A stretch of 64,000 bases of DNA, taken from NCBI GenBank assembly GCA_013399855.1, contig VXAY01007483.1, positions 573,074-637,073 of the forward strand, given 5' to 3'. Below the pieces are notes generated by a model. That model saw only the letters and a program-made list of their open reading frames with translations, searched no databases and was not told the DNA's origin. This document shows positions 11,972 to 25,345 of the stretch, piece after piece. The first letter of the stretch is position 1, and each line of letters begins with the position of its first letter. Origin of the DNA: Oxyruncus cristatus. Taxonomy: Eukaryota; Chordata; Aves; Passeriformes; Cotingidae. A program made the position numbers and the translations under genes.

Positions 11972-14900
11972 CTGAAACACAGAGGGGAAAAATGGGTTTG
12001 GAGGCTACTGAAGATAACAGAGGAGAAACCAGTGATATTTAGCTCATTTCTTTTCAAAATGGATATCGTAAACCAAGAACCGACACGATTCAGTCAAGGC
12101 TTGCACTGCTGCATCATAACTAAGCTTTATTTCAGAGGCAGAATCCCCAAGATCTTTATAACCTTAGTCCTTGCCCACTCAGACAAGCTTTTGTCCATGT
12201 TTACTGTTTATCCATATGAGAATTCCAGCACTGTCTGCTGTGGCAGGCAGTGATCAGCCCTACTGGCTTTCCCCCCCACCCTCTCTGTGAGGATTAAATT
12301 CACTCAAAGCTTTTTTTTATTTCTTGAATAGAAACCAGAAGAGTAATCTTGGATAGAAATGATTATCACAGCAGGAGAAGTCTCAGGGTAAATAAAGAAT
12401 TTTGATAGGAAAAAGAAGTTAGAAAGAAACACCTCACAAAATCACAAGTTTAATGTGTTTTCCAACATTCTTGCCAAGCAAAATGTGTTAAATTATATTA
12501 CCTGAAGTCACTAACAGATTTTGAATTAGGGTACTTCAATAATATGCAAGGGTCACGTGTATCACAAAACACTCCAAAGAAGCAAAATCCTTGATGGGTA
12601 AATTGCCAAATCTCTACTCGAACACAGATTTATTCTGAGTCCACACCTGCTGGAGATCCACCCCAGTCACCTCTGGAAGATGAAGTTTTTCACACTTCAT
12701 GTGTCAAATTCCTACTTGTAACTAAAGGCTTCATCTTTATATATCTATAACCAAAATTAACATCAAATAATAGAATGGCCTGGGTTGGAAGGGATCTTAA
12801 ACACTATCCAGTTCCACCCCCTGCCATAGACAGGGACACCTTTCACTAGAGCAGGTTGCTCAGAGCTCCATCCAACATGGTCTGAAACAGTTTCAGGGAG
12901 TTTATGTCTATAATAAACCTCACAAGTTAGATTCAAAATATGAATAATATTTAATAGGTATATGATACTGAAATCTACTTTCAAGAGTGCAGGGTGTGCA
13001 CTTTATACATAAAACACCAAAAAAACCCAAGATACACAAATGTTGTCCCAGTGCAAGTAATGGTTCAGTTAAACTGCTAACCTTTCTTTGAAAATTTATT
13101 TTAGATAAGCTCAGGCATTTTTATACTTGCTATTTAAAGACTTTTTTTTTGAGACTACTTTTTTTTTTTTTACAGTTTATAGATAAGTGACCTCATGTCC
13201 TATTCAAGGCTGGCTGAAATGCTTGGATCCACAGGTCACACACACTGTAATCTTTAACAGGTGATGGCCACAAGACAGCAAACACATGGACTGGGGGAGG
13301 AGAGCAGAGCAAGGGGTGTTGATGGTTTTCCAGGGGCTCTGGTATTCTGGGTTTGCAGCCCAGCCTGGTGATGTCAACTTCTCTGAGCCCTTATCTTTCA
13401 CTTGGCCTCTTATCAGGGAGTTTTTATTACTTCACAGAGCACATGGAAGCACAGAGAATGTCCCAGGGCAGCAGCCGGACTCCAGCTGAGCGTGGTCAGG
13501 GAGCCCCAGGCTGACTGTCGCCAATATATCTCCTGCAACTGGCCATGAAACAAACAGCAGCTCCCTACACATCTGGTGATTGGTACTGACAAACTGCATC
13601 CTAAGTTTTTAGAATTCAACTTCAGAAACATAGCCATTTATGCAGGGGAAAAAAAAAAAACAACAACCAAAACCAAAAACCCAACACACCATCCTAAAGC
13701 AATATTTATAAACTATTGCACAGAAATCTGTTCTACCAAACTGAATTAAAACCCGCATTTTTAGGGAAGGCCCTTTTCTGATTTGTAGCTCTTTAAAAGA
13801 ACCTGTTTTTCAAACAGGCTGATTCATGATGGGTGCAGATCAGCAACATCTTCTTTAAACTGCCTATACAGGAAGATACGAAAATTCAACATATGAGAAA
13901 ATCGGAATAGTTCCAAACTCGCAGATATTCCCAGGCAAGCCAAGGATAGTTTTTACACTTCTTCACTTTATTACATGACTGAGAATATATTGTGCAGAGC
14001 TTCTTGTTTTAATGACTGCAATTATTGTGGAGTCATCTTATCTCGACTCTCATTTTCTCCTAACCAGTAAAATCAACCAATATTTTAAAGGTTATAAAGA
14101 AAACTTACGAAGTTGGAGCCAGAGGACTGTTCACGTGAAATGCACTTATTTTACCCAGAGCAAAGAGCAAATTTCTGTAAAGATATTTCTAAACACGTGA
14201 GAAAATGTTAAATCTTAAAAAAAACTTCACAGATATTTTGGGGAGTCTCACAAGAGAGTTACAAGACAGACATTCTACCCTTACAAGATTAAAGGTGTCA
14301 GGCTTCCTCCGGAGATGGAAAGGCAGCAGCTGGGAGCAGTGCTGGTGTGCAGGGGAAGGGTTTGCAACAGAGACCAATTGGTACATTGAAATCATTACTG
14401 CCAAGTCCCCTGAAAACAGCATTTACCTGCTAGTGCACAGAGACTCATGGAATGAGCTTCCTAAACTATTCCTCCCTGAAGAAAGTTGAGTCACTGAAGG
14501 AGATTACAGTGAAACTGGTGTCTGCTCTATAATCCCCTATCCGAGTCATTTGTTGAATCCCAGTTTTCAGTGATTTACAGACTCAGAAGCACAACCTCCT
14601 TCATTACTTCACCCTGAATTATCCACTTAACTCCTGCTAACTTACATCTTTCCAAGAAAAAAAATGATTTATTTGAAAGACAAAGAACTGCTGCCCACAG
14701 GTCTGTCACTGAGTCCTACATTTCCTACTCAAATATTCCATACCCAGTGATACTGCAGCCCACTCAGAGCCACCTCCTATTTAAAACATCACAATCAAGC
14801 TGGTATTACATGAAAATGATTCTCAAAACTCAATCCAGTTCTGTTAGAAGCTAAAATTTAATAGACCTAGGGGACTATTTTTATACAGAGTATAGCATGC

Positions 14901-17900
14901 TTTATAAATTACCCTGGCTCTCTGGAAGATTTACTTAAACCCTCGAAGTAATTTTATCTTCTAATCTTTTATTCCTGACTTTCTCATCAATCACATACCA
15001 TCAGTTTATCAACTTCAATTATGTAATCAGAGCTCACTAAATATTCACGGAAAGCAGAAGTGAAAATAAAACAGGGAGCAAAGACTCCATGCAGAGAGGC
15101 AGCATCGAGGCTCTGGTGACTTGGGCATTTCTGCTGCTCACACCTCAGGCTCAACATCACACCAGTGCTGCACCCTTGAGCTTTATTTACAACTTTAAGC
15201 TGCAATGCCAAGCAAAAGTTTAAACTGGACCTGCAAGGACAAGTTTGGCTGTTACAGGGCATCCCAGGGAAACAGGAAAATTGGCAGGAAAAACAGAAGC
15301 CATCTCAGAAAGGAAACTGCAGGGGAGAAATAAGTGGCTGAGGGATAGAAGATCCGAGGGGTCAGTTAACAGGTGTGAGATATCTGCTCTCAGGAATTAA
15401 CTACAGCCAAAAAAAAAAAAAAAAAAAGCAAGCATTCCTGCCATATACAGTTGCTTTTTCTAAATGCTAAATGTGTTAATACTTCCAGCCTCTTCTGGTT
15501 CTTCAGCAACGCTGATTTAAAAATAAAAGTAATAGTAATTAAAAAACTCTCTGGGTTGCAAGAAGGAGCGAAGGGATAAGGTGCCAATCTGTTGGCACAT
15601 GTGCACAAACAGCTCCAATAAATTTAATTCTCATTAAGTCTGCTCACCAAACTCGCCAACATCCTGACCTGTATCCTTAAAAGGATGATGCGGTTTATTT
15701 TTATGTACATCTCAAGAAAAAACAGGATTGAACATAGCCAAAATTATCTGGAAATTTGCTCCACAACCTGTCTCCCTTGCTTTCGTGTATCACAGAACTG
15801 CAAGAGTCTCATTATACTGCCAGGGTAGCCCATCTACTTTCTTTGTTACGTGCAAAGCTTAGATGGATTTTATCTCAAAACAAAGTTTCAAGACTTAATT
15901 CAACAATGCACAGACACTTTTGCTTGGATTAATGCTGACAGTTAAACACAAAATGGTGCTGTATGCAGTTGTCATCTATTGGGGGCTGTCCTCAGCCCTG
16001 GCAGACAAGATGCACCACAGAACAGCTGAAAGCTCCCCTGTACTCCATCCTCCCTGAAAATCATGTTCAGGCACAAAGTTACAAATAGAGGAAAGAGGAA
16101 AAAGCCCTCAGACTGCACAGCTTTGTACTGACTGGAATGACAACAAAACTCGCAAGAGAAGACACTCATTAGATAACGAAGGGAACCCAAATCTCATGAG
16201 GATGGTGTGGAGTGAACCTGACTTAAGAAAATGAGGAGAGTACCAACTCAGGGACCTCAAACATATCCTCTAATAAACAAGTTACAAGCCTTGGCTAATG
16301 ATTCTCAGCCCTTTAAGAGCCTACATTTGTAAGATACTTAAAGCAAAGTCAGATTAAACAGATCTTGCAGTTACTACAAGGTATTACAGGATCTTGAAAG
16401 CAGTCACATGGTCCTATCCCTCAGGAATTAATATATTTTAATTAAAGACATGATTTGATCTTGAGAACCTCTATCCCACGGAGAACAAGAAAGTTACTGT
16501 ACTCCAGAGAAGAACCACATCACCTTCATCAGTAAAACCCACTGCAACTACCCTCTTAAAACCTCAGCATTTTTTTCTCCAGAGATGTTGGATACCAACA
16601 GCTACAGGCCAAATCCCATGTTCCCATCCTGAGAAAATCTGTTCCTGGGGTCCTGAACAGTCAAAGGAAGAAAACACACTGAGTGCCAAGGGCCCACTGC
16701 CACTGCTATTTGTCTGGGTTAAGCATCTCTACTTTTAAGTCATTTTTAGGTGAGCCAACAATGAATATTAAAGTAGATTAACCTGCACATAAACCAGCAA
16801 GTCAGGGCAAACACAGCTCAATCACTGAAAGATACCACGTGACAGCTGCCTTTCCATCGCTCAGTTCACCCAACAGATATGACACTGAAAACTGGGAACA
16901 ACTTTTTTCAAACCCAAACAAAACCACAACCGAGTTATTAAATAACACGCCTCTGTTGATTTTAGCTTATTAATCCCTAGTCAAAGCACGATGCACGTCA
17001 CTCTTCCTACATCTGCATGTCTAAAATACAATCAACTGACACAGGAAAATAAAGAACAAAATTATCTCGGAGGAATTTTCCAGGAAAACGAGGCACAGGC
17101 TGAACAATCAGCCCAGGAGAAGATCAACAACACAGAAATGCTTTTGCCCACAGTATTTGCCAGGAAAAGAGATGTGAGCCATCTTCAGGTGGGTTTAATG
17201 ACTGCCATGAAAAGAGCATTTCCAAAGACCCATCAAGGGGTTTGAACATGGAACACAGAAGTATAGTTAAATTAAAAAGGCAGCTAGAGCCAGGAAACCC
17301 AAACTCAAGACAGGAAGAATCTCTTCAGTAATCCAAAGAAAGCAGGTACAACTATGGACAGCAAAACCCCATGAAGGTCAGGTTTGAGTTCAGCTGTGAC
17401 ATTCACGAGCACACACAGCCGAGCACGAGCTGCTCTGTACTGACTGACAGCCCCTAACTGCAACTTTCTGGGGAACCAGGACCATCTTCTTCTTATTCCC
17501 GACTTGAATGTGGAAAAGATTTTCTCTCCATTTCCTTTTCAAAAGGGTCTTTCAGTCTTGCTATCTCAGTTTTTTAATCTTACTGCCTCAGTTTCTGATA
17601 CACACGCATACAATGTGCTGCTGGCTCTGGATGCAAGTTGTATTCTCTTGTGGAAATGAACTTCAATCGTTTATATGACATATGAATTTGGAATTATTAC
17701 ACAGTAAATCTTGGGAAATGTACCAGAAAGTCAGATTGAACTCAGATATATTTGAGTCAATCTTCTTTTGATTTCAAACCTTCTAAAATGCATTGGTGAG
17801 ATGCTGTGAAAGTTAGTATATGATCTATTCATAAACTGTCAACAATGTCAAACATACATTAGAGCATTCAGTCACTTTAACTGTATTGATTTGCAGGAAG

Positions 17901-19822
17901 TCTATTTCACCCAAAATATTGGATCTTTGAGATTCAAATTTTCGTGGTTGGAAGAGTGACATAAATCACCAAGTACAACAATTAAATTTAAATTGCATTT
18001 TACTACCTCGTTCTAAACCTCAACTGAAAAGGACTGATGCATCACGGTGAATATTTCATTAAAATATCAGGTTATTTTTCAAATATACAGCTGCAGCTAA
18101 GAATTTTCACACAATGGTATAAAGTATTCCCTTAAAATGGATTTCTTGAACTTTTATCAAAGACAGTATCTGATTCTATATCGGAGGAATACTGAAGCAA
18201 CTGTATTCAAATCAGTCTTTCTTCCTCAATTTCATATGTCAAGTAAATGAGCCCACACTACCCATTTTTGTCCTGCTATAGATAAAAAAGATAACCTGCT
18301 TTTTGGATACCTCTATTATAATCCCCGAATGCAAATACAGTATCAGCTGAGGTTGATGGATAGTGCTTTGAAAGGTTTAATTGGGGATGGAATTAAATTG
18401 TTTTAGGACTCAGCAAGTTCTGTGAGGAAGCCTACATATTTCTAGAGTAAGTGACATTTATTTCTTTTAAATGCACAGTCACAGGGAGACAAGATTTCAA
18501 TGGGTAACTTTTTTTTCTTTTTTTTGCCTTGAACAGGTCACATAACTAATTGTCGAGTTAGTCGTTGGGTAATTGCCAATCATATATTTGATTTGGATGG
18601 AAGAAATATTGAACTAAAGATTGCAAACCTGTTGCACTCTATCCCAAGAGGCAAACTAAACATTCTGTAATGTATAGTTATGATTAGCTTTCCACAATTC
18701 AATAGAATAGGAGTCCCCAAGCAGCCAGAATGACTGTTTCACACTGATAGTTAAGTAGATTTAATTAAAAACCTCTTTTTTTTTTTTTTAAATGGAAGCA
18801 TCACTTCTCTATTTCAGAATCACCTAAATGGCACTGCAGATTCCAGTTGGCTTCTATGTTCCTCTTGATGCAGAGATCAAATGTTTTTCCCGAATCTTGG
18901 CTAGCACACAGAATTGCTGAAAAGAACAAACAACCCAATCCATTCCCTCAGAAACTTCTACAATTCTAAGATAAACCCCACAAAGTGACTTGCTACAGGA
19001 AAACCTGTTTTAATATTTCCAATCTTTCTTCCCTGTTTTAAGGCCCAAACAGTCCCTGTTATCTCTCTCTTAACCTTCTTCCATTTTTCCCTACAAACAG
19101 CCTTAGATGAACTACAAATATACATTTGCATGCTACACTGAGACAACAGAAAAAAAACTAGAGCAGGTTTTCTCATGATGAAAAAGGAAAATCCTACTAT
19201 CACCAACTGCTTAAAGTTCCTTAAATATAACTATTCTTTGCATTCATAAAAGCTACTCTCTAAAACTGCCATCTCTTTAAAGACCATCCTTTCATTCACT
19301 ACAGGATCACTTCTTGAAGAATTGCCTTTTAAGAAAAGATTTCTCAAGTTTTATTAGAAACACTCAAAACTGAAAGGAGGAAGGCCCACAGAACCACAGA
19401 AGAGTTTTTATAGGACCTGGATTTTGATAGGAAAAAAAAAATATAGTGGTTGGTAACATCACTCCATTAAAATTCAGCATAAAACTCTCTCAGTTATCCC
19501 CAAATACACCCAGAAAGATTTTCCCACATGCAATTGTATCATTCTTTTCTTAAAATTGATTTCTTTAGCAGACCAGCCAAGGAGAAAAAAAATAATGAGC
19601 TGATATCATTTTAACGGAGCCTCAAGCAGTTCCTAATGTATTAACCTAAAGTCCCACTAAGGCTTCCTTTTCCCATTTAATTTCTACACCTCATGTTTTA
19701 GTCTCACTTTCTGACCTCCTGTAATAATTCAGTTCAGTCAGGGCAAAAAAGAAAAAAATCGGTTTGTTGTGTATCAGAGGGCAATTACTATTCACAGGGG
19801 TTTTTAAATTCCTGGAAAATTG
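11972..19822 (-). other. SDK1: SDK1 intron 1, segment next to exon 2
   Basis: Intron sequence upstream of exon 2. The acceptor-side tract (ttttcccctctgtgtttcag) lies at the left edge. Apart from the CR1 remnant at 12768-12901 there are poly-A and poly-T runs (for example 19 A at 15409-15427) and short open frames without domains. No exon 1 candidate was seen. Confidence 0.75.
12768..12901 (-). mobile_element. CR1 LINE fragment, 3' end, minus orientation
   Basis: The plus strand reads gaatggcctgggttggaagg, then a purine-to-pyrimidine stretch with ccctgccatagacagggaca and caggttgctcagagctccat. This is the reverse complement of the 3' end of avian CR1. The copy is short and diverged: the tail end is partly lost and the left boundary at the AATAATAGAATGG stretch is approximate. 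CR1 copies are usually 5' truncated, which fits. Confidence 0.85.
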
Positions 19823-20092
19823 CAGAATCACAGAATGGTTTGGGAAGAGACCTTGGGTTGGAAGGTACCTTAAAAATCACCTCATTCCACCCCCCCTGCC
19901 ATGGGCAGGGACACCTTCCACTAGCCCAGGTTGCTCCAAGCCCCGTCCAACCTGGCCTTGAACACTCCCAGGGATGGGGCAGCCACAGCTCCTCTGGGCA
20001 ACCTGTGCCAGGGCCTCCCCACCCTCACAGGGAAGGATTTCTCCCCAGTATCCCATCTAAATCTACCCTCTTTCAGTTTAAAGCCACTACCT
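19823..20092 (-). mobile_element. CR1 LINE fragment, 3' end, minus orientation
   Basis: About 270 bp of the CR1 3' region, inverted. Landmarks on the plus strand are tcacagaatggtttggga, ctgccatgggcagggacacc, tccaacctggccttgaacac and gatggggcagccacagctcc, followed by the Leu/Phe-rich stretch ending in tttcagtttaaagccactac. It is the best preserved CR1 here. A local duplication of the ttggg..gacctt segment sits at 19839-19860. The 204-codon plus-strand frame beginning at 19840 is antisense CR1 plus flanking intron, not a gene. Confidence 0.95.
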
Positions 20093-20544
20093 GCTGCAAG
20101 ATCAAAAATCATGAGGCTAGAGATGATGTTCTTAAGTTATGCTTGGTGTGGTTCAGCCGCAAAGACGCTGCGGAATTTAATGTTGGTTTTTTTTTTTTTA
20201 AATATACAAGGGCAAATGAAAGAGAAGCCATTAACTACCAAAACCGAAACAAACCCTCCAGCCTCTCTGGGCTGCATTTGGTATCAAAGCACAACCTCTG
20301 TGCTTTTTATATTCTCTTCATATCTGTGATGTTTACAGGGACTCGCAAGGAAATAAGTTGTCACTGTTTAAATCTCGGCCCCCAGCAGGTGGAAGGCAAC
20401 GCTGCCTTACCCAAAGAGAATCCAAATATAGCAGGATTTCCTTCGTTATTTTAACCACAAAGGAAGCTATTGTTGCTGCTACATAATCTCCAATCACCAA
20501 CTACTGCAGGGCAGTCTGATCACACTGATATCTATCCAGCAATT

Positions 20545-20569
20545 TATACATATAAATATATATATATAA
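20545..20569. repeat. AT dinucleotide repeat
   Basis: Imperfect TA repeat (tatacatataaatatatata) in intron 1. Confidence 0.85.
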
Positions 20570-20801
20570 CCGCTAAATATTCCAGCTGACAGCAGGATGA
20601 AGGCAAGATGAAACCCTACAGAACATTTAACAGAACAGAAAAGATAAAAAACATAAACGTGCTTTCCACAACTTCATATATATGCGGTATAAGAGCCACT
20701 CTCAGCTGGTTACTTTGTAGAAGATAAAGGAAATCAAAAAGGTAAACAGCTTAGGAGTGTCTCGAAGTACCAGAACAGAAACAAGAGTGCAGCAAGAGAG
20801 G

Positions 20802-20837
20802 AAAAAAAAAACAAAACAAAACAAAACTAAAACAACA
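20802..20837. repeat. (AAAAC)n A-rich tract
   Basis: Ten A followed by caaaacaaaacaaaact and similar units. Confidence 0.85.
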
Positions 20838-22028
20838 CAGCAAAGGCACTGCCAGATTTGAAAGCCATGTCAGGCCACCTATTTATTATTTCAAGGAGAA
20901 AATTATTTCTAAAGAGCAAAACAGCTATGAATATCCAGAGCAGATATAAACACATCTCTTTTGATGAAGGGGACTGGAAGGAAAATGATTCATGCACAAA
21001 CCTTTGTTAAAGGCAACGCCCACTCCTTACTGCTATTGTTATTTTGCTTAAGTGTAACTTGTAATTTTCTATTTTTTAGCTCTTTAAACTTGAAAAACGT
21101 AAATAGGTTTATAAATTGGATAATGCCTGCCTCGAAACAGCTCAGGTGGTGCTGTTGAATTGGAGGGTGGTGAGCACAGGACTGTTCACATCCCTGTGTG
21201 ATGCTGCATTGGGAGAGAAATTAAAATAAAGTACAATCCAGAGTTCACAGAACTGAAATATTCCTCTCATCTTCAGCAAACTCTGGAACAGGCACCTGGT
21301 GAGTGCTTGGGTCAGAAACAGGAGCCCAGAGTGATCCTTGCAGAGCTCTCAGGGGACCTCACTGAAGGATTTGTGTGGACACTCCCAAAGGGTCGGATCA
21401 AAGGCTCTCTGGAAACCTCACATGACTCCCTTCATTTTCCCAAATATCATCACTTATTTCTTCAGCTTGTACACTAAACCCTTTCAGAACTATCCAAGTG
21501 GAATTCTTTCACCACTTCAAGGATAATACACAGGTTTAGAGACTACAGAATTATTTTCCACAACACTGATGAAACATATGATTTCTTCTTGTCGAAACTG
21601 GAACAAACATACCACTATTCTACAAAATATAACTGAGTTTGACACATCTGAAGGCAAAAAAAAAAAAAATAAGTTAGTTGATTAATCTGGAATTTTTATT
21701 TAATTTTCTTTGGGTTATAAATAAGCAGCAAGTTAATACTGTTTTCAACTTTTGACAGTTCTAATGTTAATTACAAGTTCTGGATTTTATAAATCAATAC
21801 TTCTTACACAAAGTGTTATTTAACTTGTCAAGTGTAGCAATAGATCAATGCATTTACTGTTCCTGCTAACATTGATGGATCACATACATCAAAAGCATAT
21901 GTAAAGGAAAAATAAAAGATTTATTTGTAAGTCAGACAGGGTTAAACCCCAGTTAGGCAGACGGGGAACTTAAACAGTGTTTGGAAAATAATGTCATAAT
22001 TTTATTAAGGTGTGAAAGATTTTCTTCT

Positions 22029-22113
22029 TGTTTGGGGTTTTTTGAGGTTTGGTTTTTTTGAGTTTGGGTTTTGTTTGGGGCTGATTTGTGGGGTGTTTTT
22101 TGGTTTTTTTTGC
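22029..22113. repeat. G/T-rich low-complexity tract
   Basis: About 85 bases made almost only of T and G on the plus strand with repeated tttggg and gggg runs (gtttggggttttttgaggtt). It is C/A-rich on the SDK1 transcript strand. It is probably an expanded simple repeat. Confidence 0.8.
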
Positions 22114-22680
22114 CTTTAATATCAAGGCCTGAAGCGATCAGCAGCAGATTGTTCTGTGTACAGAACTGTTATATTAAGTCTCTGTATCCTAAAGGGCAGA
22201 GGAGCACTGAATTGCACATCCCAAACTTCAAATATATTTTACTAAAGCACCATATCCCTCTGTTTAGCACGTGGGACTTCCATCTAAACATACTAATAGG
22301 TGATAAAACAAAATAAAGCATGTTTTTTAACTACTTTGCTGTTTGCAAACATGGTACAGTTAACGTGCTTTAAATTTTAAAGGATGTGCAAGTAAAGTTT
22401 TCATCGTAAATCATCTTCAAGACTGCACTCACTGCATTATGAGCTGTAATAAAAGAAACACTCCTTTAAAAACCATTCTAAGAGCCAGTATTAATGCACC
22501 TTAACATCTTGAGGAGATATACAGCTCACAGTGCAACTAATATTCGTTATTCATTTGTGCCATTTGTAAAAAAAGACATTATGTTAAAATTATGAAATCC
22601 CAAAGAACTGAAAGCTATTACTCTGTATGTAACTACAGTAAATCAATAAAATATTGGTTAAAACCCATTATCAGAAGCAC

Positions 22681-22701
22681 ATATATATATATATATATAT
22701 A
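22681..22701. repeat. (AT)10 microsatellite
   Basis: Perfect AT dinucleotide run followed by cacaatatt; likely polymorphic. Confidence 0.95.
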
Positions 22702-23321
22702 CACAATATTCGTACTGAAATAGAAGGGAAAATTGTTTTCCTTCTAGTGTGGATAGATTTCTCAGGACACAAGTAATAATTGCACTATATATCATTTCCA
22801 ATTCACAGAATGGCAAATAAAAGTCCTTTTGCATTAAAAATTGTCATCAGGATGGGCTTTTTCAAGTTACAAAAGGTAATGAATGTAAACCTGAAGTGTT
22901 ATCCTTTGGAAGTCATTCATATAATCATTACATTTTAGTGCAGTTCTTCTGACTAGAAAATAACAAGCCACCTCTGTGTCACATCACCACAATAATATTC
23001 ACCTAAGCACAAGGACGCTCTACTCCATTAGCTGTTACTCTGGACAATACTCAGGAGAAGTAAAAAGCAATGCCTACAACCTATGAGTGGTGTCAGCATG
23101 TTTAGAAATAATAAACAAAAAAGAGGAACTGAAAACCAGTGGTGAGTCTGTGTCAACAAGGAAAAACCATTTATAAAGTTACCCTCAAGCCTTGGGAAAA
23201 GATGAAATTTTATTTAACCAAAATCTTTAAAGAAAAAAAAAAAAGAGACCACTTAGTCTACTACCAAGGCAGGTCCTGCAGGACAGTCTTAATACCTTAA
23301 TGAGACTGACAATGCAAAAAA

Positions 23322-23368
23322 NNNNNNNNNNNNNNNNNNNNNNNNNNNNNNNNNNNNNNNNNNNNNNN
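23322..23368. other. Assembly gap (47 N)
   Basis: A run of 47 undetermined bases directly after a short A-run (aatgcaaaaaa) and before gtcatgggtttg. A sized gap next to a homopolymer suggests an unresolved simple repeat or local assembly break. Any open frame spanning it is meaningless. Confidence 0.99.
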
Positions 23369-25217
23369 GTCATGGGTTTGTCTTCAGTTTGAGTATTTTG
23401 TCTAAAATAATCAGGCAAAAGGCAGCCCTTCACATAAATGGTACTTCTAAATCATTAAAGTAGAAAGAGGACCAACTGCTTCATGGAAAGCTTGGTTTTG
23501 TAAGTCTGCTGGAGTTTTGTGTAAGCCCTCAGTCACCTTAGTGATGAGAAAATATTATCCTAATGCAAAGTAGGAATTGTGCACATGTAACCTTCGTGTC
23601 CTACTTCAAACTGTGGGTCAGGACACAGTCTGTGAGCGACTGGCAGAAAGATGCAACCCAGAACTCTGAATACTGCCTCCTTGCACAAATACAGCATAAA
23701 GCTTAGTCCCACCTCACTGGTGCACAATACTCAGGCTGTCAGCGAAGAAAACTACCCAACACCTGCACGTCAGACTCCTTACACTGCATCATAACCCTGC
23801 TCTCGTGCAATCCAAGTCAGAAGCACCTGATCGCCTGTGCTGGAGCCCAGTCAAATAAATACAGATACCCTGCTCAGTCCTGCTCAGCAGCAGGAAACAA
23901 AAGCAGAGCAAAGCTCTGAACCCGGACCCCCCGACAACAGTGAGGATGTGCATTCACTGGGAATATGGAATCAGCCAGAACCCCCAGTCATGAGCACTCC
24001 TGCACCCTGGAAGAGGGAAGCCCTGGGCGGGTTTACAAGTCCTAAAATTGCTCACTGGGGGAAACAATCTGCCAGCTTAATTCTCGGCAGGATTTCACCA
24101 GTCCCTCCAGTCATCTGTTTCTGCTCTATACGTTCACATACATCATCAAGCTGACAATTTAGAAGCTGGACCAGATGGATGTATAACCCCAAACGGTGCT
24201 GTTTGTTAAATCTAAAAGCTATTAATCAGAATAATTTCCTTTATTAAACTCTGTGGGAGAAAGGGACAAACACAGATGACGTATTACCCATATTTACAGG
24301 GAGTGCATCACAGGACAGCACAGACTGAGCTTATTTTCACCCGGTTCCAGAGAAAAATGGTGACAGCAGAAGTGTTCCTCCTAAAAAAAAAGTAGATTAT
24401 TGCAGGACAAAGAAAGCAGGAAAGGGCATCCTAAATGCTTTCTTTGAGTAGATAAGGCATGTTATTTTCCCCCAGAGGAAATAATTACATTCTCTGAAAG
24501 GACTGGCAGCTTCAAGTTATTTTTAAACAAAGAGCAGTTCTTTGTGTAACAGGAGCACTGACTTCTTTTGAGAAGCAATAGGTGAGACTAGATCAACTAA
24601 GCCAACTCCACCTTCCACCTGGCACTTAATGCCAACCCAGATGGAAAACAACCTGGGCTACTTGAGGTTTCAGCCTCACAAATACAAATTCCTGCTCTCC
24701 CTCTTCCGACTCACCCATTGGAATGTGTCACATATTTAGATACAGGGCCAAAAAATGTCAAGGTACACTTCCTGTTCTTCCAAACAAAAGCTTTAAAACA
24801 AAACCATCTACCATTTATCTACGGCACACAAAAAACATCCCAACTCTAACAACAAACTTGTACAAACAAATTGCAGATATAGAAACATCTAGAAAATGGT
24901 TTCTTCTATATCAAAAGATGATTTGCAAAAGAAAGGAAAGCTTAACAGACAAAAGATTCCTATAGATTAATTAATTTTGGAGAAGGCCACCAAAGCAGAA
25001 CACAGTTGTAATCCCTTAGTGACATTCTGTCACATTGCTGTGAACCAACCTCATTTAGCAGGTTCTGTTGCGGGTAAAACACACCTACCCTGGCACAGAG
25101 GAACTGAAGTGATCCCAATAGTGAGGTTACAGGGCAGCCTTCTGGGCACTTCCACTACTTTACTTTCCCTCATGGTGTGAATAAGACAAAACCAATAAAA
25201 AAGCCCATGTTGTGTAC

Positions 25218-25345
25218 CTGTTGGATGGGGCTTGGAGCAACCTGGGACAGTGGAAGGTGTCCCTGCCCATGGCAGGGGTTGGAACTGGATGAGCTTTAAG
25301 GTCCCTTCAACCCAAACAGTTCTGTGATTTTATGATTCTATGAAT
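25218..25345 (+). mobile_element. CR1 LINE fragment, 3' end, plus orientation
   Basis: Reads in CR1 sense: gttggatggggcttggagca, gtgtccctgcccatggcagg, gaactggatgagctttaagg, then cccaaacagttctgtgattt and the short terminal repeat tatgattctatgaattg. The ATTCTATG-type microsatellite end is the diagnostic CR1 3' terminus, so the right boundary near 25345 is well supported. The left end is a 5' truncation. Confidence 0.93.

Larger units (their letters stand above)
20093..25217 (-). other. SDK1: SDK1 intron 1, segment between CR1 copies
   Basis: Non-coding AT-rich intron containing several simple repeats (20545-20569, 20802-20837, 22029-22113, 22681-22701) and the 47-base gap at 23322-23368. The frame at 23837-24154 (plus, 105 codons) sits in a more GC-rich patch but has no recognisable domain. 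Confidence 0.7.

Noticed and set aside
11676..12042. Plus-strand frames over SDK1 exon 2
   Set aside because: Antisense shadows of the real minus-strand exon.
19840..20454. Longest open frame in the window (204 codons, plus strand)
   Set aside because: Its first half is antisense CR1 (CHGQGHLPLAQ-type peptide) and the rest is intron with a T-run; no domain.
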